Shown: piece by piece, positions 1 to 4,798 of the stretch
Numbering within the stretch: position 1 is the first letter of the stretch
Layout of the letters: every line of letters starts with the position of its first letter
Assembly: GCA_043811005.1 (NCBI GenBank)
Contig: JBDRNO010000030.1
Span: 1 to 6,782 of the forward strand
Direction of reading: 5' to 3'
DNA length: 6,782 nt
Source: JBDRNO01 sp043811005
GTDB lineage: Bacteria; Bacteroidota; Bacteroidia; NORP154
Translations under genes and position numbers: made by a program
The notes under the pieces: model-generated
Told to the model about the DNA's origin: nothing
Seen by the model: only the letters and a program-made list of their open reading frames with translations
The model's database searches: none

Positions 1-2
1 GT

Positions 3-1430
3 AAATTATTACTGCTCAACAATCAATTTAGAAAAATCAATCTCTTAGTGTTTGGGAGTTTATTTGCAATAATTATCCCATATATCGTATTATCATTCTT
101 TTCCCACCCTATTGCAGATGACTTTTCTTATGCATATAAAAAAATAAATTGGGGATTATATGAAGCATATAAAAATGAATATCTATTTTGGAATGGCAGA
201 TATTTCGCCAACCTTTTGGTATTATTAAATCCAATTTCGTTTAGCTGGTTTACAGGTTATAAATTAATCCCTGTATTTCTTATTCTTTTAACTTTTTTTT
301 CATTCTATTTTTTTATTTCTGCAATAACTAATAAAATCATAACAGGGATAAAACTTGTCATCTTCAGCCTGCTTTTAACATTACTATATATTTTCCAGAT
401 GCCCACAGTTGTTGAAGGGTTTTATATGTACACAGGATCAACTACTTATCAATTGGCTAATGTTTTGGCATTATTTCAAATCAGTTTAATAATTCATTTC
501 TTATATAAACGTTATTTCATCAATAAAATATTTCATATACTTATTTCCTTGGTCCTTCTTTTTATTGTTATAGGATGTAATGAAGTAATTATGTTGATAA
601 TGCTGGCTTTCTATTTTATAGTGTTCCTGATCTCAATATATTTAAAAAGCCAGCAGAAATATCTCTGGTTGTTTTACTTAGCATTTGCTATTTGTTGTTC
701 CCTAATTGTTATCCTTTCTCCCGGCAATGCTTTCCGTGAAGCTCATTTCCCGGATAATCACCAACTCTTTTATTCTATTTTCTTTACTTTATTGCAAACA
801 TTCAGGTTCTCTTTTGACTGGATTTCTAATATCCCATTTATCTTTACTTCAATACTGTTTATTCCAATTAGCTTAAAGTTAGTTAAAAAGGTAAAAATCT
901 TCAAAAAACAATTTTATATACATCCTCTTTTGTTTAGTTGTTTTTTGTTCATTATTTTATTCCTCTGCATATTCCCGCCATATTGGAGCACCTGTATATT
1001 GGGACAACACCGGACAGTGTATACAGCTTATTTCTTCTTTATTATTTTATGGTTTATTAATTTAAGTGCTTGGGTAAATTATTATTCAAACAAAAAAGTA
1101 TTGCAGTCGTTCCGAATTTACCCTAAGCTATATATTGCCCTTATTTCCCTTACCATATTATCTGCAGCAACAACAAAAAACGGCTATCATGCATTCCTGG
1201 ATATCTTTTACGGAAAAGCTGTTGCTTTTGATAAAGAAATGAATGCCAGGTATGAAACACTGAAAAACGCTAACAGCTCAAATATTGAAAAGTGCGTGCT
1301 AAAACCTATTAACAATAAACCCGCTACCCTGTTTTTTCTGGATATCACTCCAAATCATAAACATTGGCTCAATACAGGATATGCACAATATTTTGACATA
1401 AAAGAAGTACATTTGTATAAAAAGAAATAA
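3..1430 (+). CDS. Polytopic membrane protein, DUF6056 / GT-C-like family (5' end outside the window)
   Basis: The visible part is 475 codons ending at TAA 1428-1430. A GTG at 48 could serve as a start, but the frame stays open to the left edge (KLLLLNNQFRKIN precedes it) and no ribosome binding site is visible there, so I treat the gene as 5'-partial. Counting from the codon at 3-5, about ten strongly hydrophobic segments run to residue ~390, followed by a soluble tail of ~85 residues. Conserved-looking polar motifs are ADD (38-40) just after the first membrane helix, NGRY (64-67), a Glu at 138, NE (193-194), SPGNAFR (239-245) and HR (336-337). An acidic pair after the first helix is typical of GT-C glycosyltransferase-like membrane enzymes, and the SPGN..R motif fits the DUF6056 family. 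From memory of the family I infer an envelope-polysaccharide or glycosylation role; the substrate is unknown. The gene lies five bases upstream of the EEP-fold gene and is probably co-transcribed with it. Assignment as a polytopic membrane protein is firm; the family name is moderate. Confidence 0.75.
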   Translation, partial: KLLLLNNQFRKINLLVFGSLFAIIIPYIVLSFFSHPIADDFSYAYKKINWGLYEAYKNEYLFWNGRYFANLLVLLNPISFSWFTGYKLIPVFLILLTFFSFYFFISAITNKIITGIKLVIFSLLLTLLYIFQMPTVVEGFYMYTGSTTYQLANVLALFQISLIIHFLYKRYFINKIFHILISLVLLFIVIGCNEVIMLIMLAFYFIVFLISIYLKSQQKYLWLFYLAFAICCSLIVILSPGNAFREAHFPDNHQLFYSIFFTLLQTFRFSFDWISNIPFIFTSILFIPISLKLVKKVKIFKKQFYIHPLLFSCFLFIILFLCIFPPYWSTCILGQHRTVYTAYFFFIILWFINLSAWVNYYSNKKVLQSFRIYPKLYIALISLTILSAATTKNGYHAFLDIFYGKAVAFDKEMNARYETLKNANSSNIEKCVLKPINNKPATLFFLDITPNHKHWLNTGYAQYFDIKEVHLYKKK

Positions 1431-1435
1431 TAAAA

Positions 1436-2629
1436 GTGAGTAAATCCCGATACAACAAGTTATCCTTCATAAGCCGGCTCTTATTAATTCTTAATTATAT
1501 TGTTGCTGCCTGCCTCCTGATCAGCTATGCAGCTCATTATATCAATCCTGAGTATTTCTGGCAGCTTGCTTTTTTTGGAATGGCATACCCTATACTCCTG
1601 GCAATAAACATCCTGTTTGTCTTTTTCTGGATAATTAAATGGAAAAAATACTTTTTGCTCTCGCTTATTGTAGTTGCTGCCGGGTATACACACTTATTCA
1701 ATTTTATTCAAATCAGGAACATAAATAAAACAGATTCTATAGAATCCAAACTTGTCGATCCCGAAAAATCAGGATTCAAATTACTCTCATATAATGTCCG
1801 CCTTTTTGACCTTTACAACTGGCGAAACAACCGGAACATAGTAACGAGGAATAAAATATTTGACTTTATCCGGGATGAATCGGCTGATGTGATCTGCCTT
1901 CAGGAATTTTTCTCGGATAATACCGGCTATTTCACAACACTCGACACTATCATCAAATTTCAGGATGCAAAAAACTACCATGTTGAATACACACAAATAC
2001 TGAGTGGCAAACATCACTGGGGTATTGCTACTTTCAGCAAATACCCTGTTGTTAATAAAGGAAAAATATTATTTGAAAGCAAGAGTAATAATATCTGTAT
2101 TTTCACTGACATAAAGGTAAAGAACGATACAATAAGGATATATAATGCACATCTGGCATCAATGCATTTTCAATATAAAGACTATCAATTTTTACAAAAT
2201 CTCGGCAATATTGATCCGGGGTATACTCCCTATAAGAAAGATTTACCTAAGAAAAAAGCAGGTGTGTATGAGGGGACAAAAACAATATTAAAACGCGTTA
2301 AAGCTGCCTTTATAAAACGGGCAAAACAGGCAGAACACATCTCCGAACATATCAGCCGGTCACCTTACCCAGTTATTATTTGTGGCGATTTTAACGATAC
2401 TCCAACATCTTATGCCTATCATAAAATAGCAGGCGGATTAACCGATGCCTTTACCCAAAGTGGCAGCGGATTAGGCAGAACATACATTGGCGCATTTCCC
2501 TCATTTAGAATTGACTATATACTGCACAGTAAAAAGCTCAATTCTTTCAACTTTCAAACCATAACCTCCAACGACCTTTCTGACCATTATCCGTTAAGTT
2601 GTTATATTGAAGTTAATACCGATGATTAG
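1436..2629 (+). CDS. Membrane-anchored endonuclease/exonuclease/phosphatase (EEP) family protein
   Basis: The 397-residue protein starts at GTG 1436. An in-frame stop at 1418-1420 and the short A-rich leader leave this as the natural start, with no Shine-Dalgarno match. Three hydrophobic segments (about 14-34, 43-67 and 72-90) precede an EEP domain from about 114 to 393. All the usual catalytic motifs are present: SYN (Asn120), LQE (Glu157, metal ligand), NAHL (His239), GDFND (Asp318, Asn320), RIDY (Asp360) and SDHYP (Asp383-His384). Such enzymes are Mg-dependent phosphodiesterases or phosphatases acting on nucleic acids, phospholipids or inositol phosphates. The sequence does not show which. 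A Lys-rich stretch of ~75 residues separates NAHL from GDFND and ends in the RAKQAEHI helix, as in the common Bacteroidota subgroup of this family. Topology suggests the catalytic domain is tethered to the inner membrane; its side is not determined. It follows the upstream membrane protein by five bases, which supports an operon. No residue essential to the fold is missing. Confidence 0.93.
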   Translation: MSKSRYNKLSFISRLLLILNYIVAACLLISYAAHYINPEYFWQLAFFGMAYPILLAINILFVFFWIIKWKKYFLLSLIVVAAGYTHLFNFIQIRNINKTDSIESKLVDPEKSGFKLLSYNVRLFDLYNWRNNRNIVTRNKIFDFIRDESADVICLQEFFSDNTGYFTTLDTIIKFQDAKNYHVEYTQILSGKHHWGIATFSKYPVVNKGKILFESKSNNICIFTDIKVKNDTIRIYNAHLASMHFQYKDYQFLQNLGNIDPGYTPYKKDLPKKKAGVYEGTKTILKRVKAAFIKRAKQAEHISEHISRSPYPVIICGDFNDTPTSYAYHKIAGGLTDAFTQSGSGLGRTYIGAFPSFRIDYILHSKKLNSFNFQTITSNDLSDHYPLSCYIEVNTDD

Positions 2630-2784
2630 AGTCTGTAATTTACGTGCGATTAATAAACAATTGAGGATTGTTGAAGAGAAGCGAAGATACCGACTTAATG
2701 TTGGGGTGGATTTTAGAATGCGAATTTTGAATTTACTCTTGGCGAACTTCAAGTATCCTTTGCGAGATTTGCGGAAAAAAATCT
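2630..2784. other. Convergent intergenic gap with a degenerate TTTGCG-type repeat
   Basis: This 155-bp gap separates the ends of two convergent genes. Positions 2738-2780 carry the string CTTGGCGAACTT, then ATCCTTTGCGAGATTTGCGG and an A-run. The recurrent TTTGCG / GCGA-TTT units resemble a low-complexity intergenic sequence that I recall from many Bacteroidota genomes. An open frame crosses here (2607-2831), but it overlaps both neighbouring genes and its peptide (LANFKYPLRDLRKK) is what that repeat gives when translated. I see no clear GC-rich hairpin with a U-run, so no terminator is called for either gene. Confidence 0.5.
2738..2780 (+). repeat. Degenerate dispersed intergenic repeat, TTTGCG type
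   Basis: Two related units lie in tandem: CTTGGCGAACTT at about 2738-2749 and CTTTGCGAGATTTGCGG at about 2758-2774, followed by seven A residues. Only one copy of the element is in the window, so calling it dispersed rests on my recollection of similar sequences in Bacteroidota intergenic DNA and not on a second copy seen here. Confidence 0.4.
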
Positions 2785-4443
2785 TTAATCCACAACTTTC
2801 TTCACTCTTTTCAATGTCAATAAATTCATAGGATTACTGCCCAGCCCGGTGATATTGTTCTGTACAAGCCGTAAAACCTGGTCATAAAAAAGAACCACTA
2901 CCGGAGCTTCGTCCATAACAATCTGGTCCATCTGCCTGTAGTATTCATATCTAAGGGTATCATTAATTTCCAATTGGGATTTCTCATACAATTCATCAAA
3001 CCTGTCATTTTTAAAATGAGTATAGTTAGGTCCTGAAGGTGAAAAATTCTTGCTGTAGAACATGGCAAGATAGTTCTCGGCATCAGCATAATCGGCAATC
3101 CAGTTCTTCCTGAACATATTCACGGTTGATTTGGCAACCATATCTCTGAGATTTACCGGTTTATTGACATCTATTTTTATCTTAATTCCGATATTTGACA
3201 GTTGGTGTTGAATAAATTCGCACATATCGAGAAAATCGCTGCTTGTTACCAATGTTATTTCCTGCAAACCCTCACCATTTGGAAAACCCGCATCAATTAA
3301 CAGTTTCCGGGCTCTATCAGGATGATAATAATAACCTTTTACATTTTCAGCATTATAAGAGGGCAATCCCAACGGAACAATTCCTGAATTAGCAGGTGTG
3401 CCGATATTATTCATCAAATAGGTCACCATTGTTTTTCTGTCAATGCCATAGTTGATCGCCTGACGGACAGCTTTGATCTTCAAGGGACTGTTTTGAACCA
3501 CTTCCAATTTCTGATCAACCAGTATTCCTATATAATCGGTCTTTAAATAGGGCTGTAAATACAACCTGAATCTGTTCTGGTATATGGGCTTTAAGTCACC
3601 TGTTTGAGAAAGCACTTCATCTTTTGGTATCTCGTCAAGTCCCGAAAGAAAATCAAGATCACCTTTAACAAACTCTAAAAACACAACCTGTATTTCACTT
3701 AAGAAAGATATTGAAACTGCATCTAAATAAGGCAGTGCATTCCCCTCCTCATCCTTTTCAAAATAATTCTCATTCTTTACAAAGATCAACTTCACGCCTT
3801 CCTTCCACATTTTAAATATAAATGGCCCTGTACCAACAGGATTATTCCTGAAATCCCTCCCGTAATATTTAACTATCTCTTTTGGAACGACAGAACAATA
3901 TTGCATTGTTAAAAGACCTAAAAACGGTGGAAATGGTTTGAGAAGATGTATTTGAAAAGTAGAATCATTAACGGCTTTAAATCCCTGATCATCCGGCTTA
4001 TCTATATTGTTAAAAATCCATGCTCCGGGAGAAGCGACTTCCGGATCAACAATCCTGTAAAAACTATAAACAAAATCGGATGCAACAACTTTTCTTCCCT
4101 TACCCCCTTCAAATAATTCGTGATCATGAAAATAAACATCATCTCTCAAATGAAATGTATAGGTCAAACCATCCATGGAAATCTCCCATGATCTTCCTAT
4201 ACACGGCTCCACCTCAAGCTTGTCGTTCATCTGAACTAGCCCGTTAAACAGTTGGTTGATAGCCCAGATGTTCTCCACATTCCTTGCAAAGGACGGATCT
4301 AACGAACTGATACCTGCCGACTCATTATAACGAAAAACGGTTTTGCCTTCTCTTTCCCCTACCTCTTTATGTTTACAGGAAAATACAAGAAATACAAAAC
4401 ACAATATGTATAAACAAACTTCTTTACTCTGAAAACAGGTCAC
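2785..4443 (-). CDS. ABC transporter substrate-binding lipoprotein, family 5 (peptide/nickel type)
   Basis: The 552-residue protein has an N-terminal lipoprotein signal: a hydrophobic stretch at 9-21 ending in VFSC, giving lipidation at Cys23. The mature part matches SBP_bac_5, the DppA/OppA-like solute-binding fold: SLDPSFA (47-53) and NQLFNGL (63-69) near the start, the WEIS-DGLTYTFHLRDDVYFHD region (86-107), NPVGTGPF (201-208), AVRQAINYGIDR (325-336), YHPDRARKLLIDAGFPNG (373-390) and the W-ADYADAENYL segment (448-459). Length is normal for the family and the domain is intact. The start is GTG at 4441-4443. It is the only conventional start between the upstream in-frame stop (4528-4530) and the signal helix, and an A-rich leader precedes it. 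The family captures oligopeptides or related solutes for an ABC importer, but no permease or ATPase gene is adjacent in this window, so the ligand and partner are unknown. The gene upstream on the same strand ends 354 bp away, so it is probably transcribed from its own promoter. Confidence 0.93.
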   Translation of the reverse strand: MTCFQSKEVCLYILCFVFLVFSCKHKEVGEREGKTVFRYNESAGISSLDPSFARNVENIWAINQLFNGLVQMNDKLEVEPCIGRSWEISMDGLTYTFHLRDDVYFHDHELFEGGKGRKVVASDFVYSFYRIVDPEVASPGAWIFNNIDKPDDQGFKAVNDSTFQIHLLKPFPPFLGLLTMQYCSVVPKEIVKYYGRDFRNNPVGTGPFIFKMWKEGVKLIFVKNENYFEKDEEGNALPYLDAVSISFLSEIQVVFLEFVKGDLDFLSGLDEIPKDEVLSQTGDLKPIYQNRFRLYLQPYLKTDYIGILVDQKLEVVQNSPLKIKAVRQAINYGIDRKTMVTYLMNNIGTPANSGIVPLGLPSYNAENVKGYYYHPDRARKLLIDAGFPNGEGLQEITLVTSSDFLDMCEFIQHQLSNIGIKIKIDVNKPVNLRDMVAKSTVNMFRKNWIADYADAENYLAMFYSKNFSPSGPNYTHFKNDRFDELYEKSQLEINDTLRYEYYRQMDQIVMDEAPVVVLFYDQVLRLVQNNITGLGSNPMNLLTLKRVKKVVD

Positions 4444-4797
4444 AATTAATTGTTTTTTAGTAACTTTTAATTTCTGTTTTAAATAATATAAATTGCTTCT
4501 GGTTACTGGTCGCTGGTTTTTTGTTGCTTATATCTTTTTAAGAACTAATTACCAGTAGCTAGCAACCAGAAACCAGCAACTGACAAATCTGTGTTACAGT
4601 CCATTAATTTTTATTTTCCTTTGTGCCGAATAATTCCGTCATGAAAATTAAATTTTAAAAAGTCAAAAGTAAAAATAATAGAGTAGAAAGTTATCTTTTT
4701 TTACCTGAAAAATTGATAGGAAATAAAACGAGGTAAATCTATCATAAAATTTCTTTTAGTAACAAAAAAACATTTGGTTTGCTGAAAATTTTTCAGG
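4444..4797. other. 354-bp AT-rich intergenic region with inverted repeats
   Basis: No supportable gene lies here on either strand. The region separates two minus-strand genes, so it should hold the 3' end of the repeat-protein transcript and the promoter of the solute-binding lipoprotein. It contains two opposed 7-bp-unit arrays (4499-4519 and 4551-4585) and a perfect 12-bp inverted repeat (4703-4714 with 4787-4798). I looked for the Bacteroidota -7 element TAnnTTTG on the minus strand and found only an imperfect match near 4586-4593 (CAGATTTG), too weak to call a promoter. Confidence 0.7.
4497..4585. repeat. Opposed 7-bp tandem arrays forming an imperfect inverted repeat
   Basis: The left array is three heptamers, CTGGTTA CTGGTCG CTGGTTT, at 4499-4519. 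The right array has opposite orientation: ACCAGTA GCTAGCA ACCAGAA ACCAGCA ACTGACA at 4551-4585, where the second and fifth units are degenerate. Aligning 4497-4517 with the reverse complement of 4551-4571 gives 16 matches in 21 positions, including eight consecutive matches at one end (TTCTGGTT) and five at the other (CTGGT). The 33-nt spacer would form the loop. It lies 54 bp or more upstream of the lipoprotein start, in its likely leader or promoter region. Confidence 0.75.
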
Positions 4798-4798
4798 T
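4703..4798. repeat. Perfect 12-bp inverted repeat next to a stop codon
   Basis: ACCTGAAAAATT at 4703-4714 is the exact reverse complement of AATTTTTCAGGT at 4787-4798, with a 72-nt spacer. The right arm includes the last base of the stop codon of the repeat-protein gene. It also overlaps a short local palindrome, CTGAAAA-T-TTTTCAG (4782-4796). In the direction of minus-strand transcription the outer stem is followed by an A-run rather than a U-run, so it is not a standard intrinsic terminator. The local palindrome is followed after about ten bases by seven U residues (the A-run at 4764-4770), which could act as a weak one. Confidence 0.5.

Noticed and set aside
48..50. GTG as start of the membrane-protein gene
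   Set aside because: The frame is open to the window edge with a plausible basic N-terminus and no ribosome binding site before the GTG.
1484..2017. Minus-strand open frames inside the EEP gene
   Set aside because: They are antisense to a gene with all catalytic motifs intact and show no protein-family features.
2607..2831. Plus-strand open frame of 74 codons
   Set aside because: It overlaps the end of the EEP gene and the end of the lipoprotein gene, has no domain-like sequence, and its middle is the translation of the TTTGCG-type repeat.
4499..4585. CRISPR-like array from the repeated CTGGT/ACCAG units
   Set aside because: Units are only 7 bp, contiguous without spacers and inverted between the two halves, which does not fit a CRISPR repeat-spacer pattern.
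4444..4797. Small RNA, riboswitch or tRNA in the long intergenic region
   Set aside because: No cloverleaf, conserved riboswitch core or convincing promoter could be made out. Only AT-rich sequence and the inverted repeats are visible.
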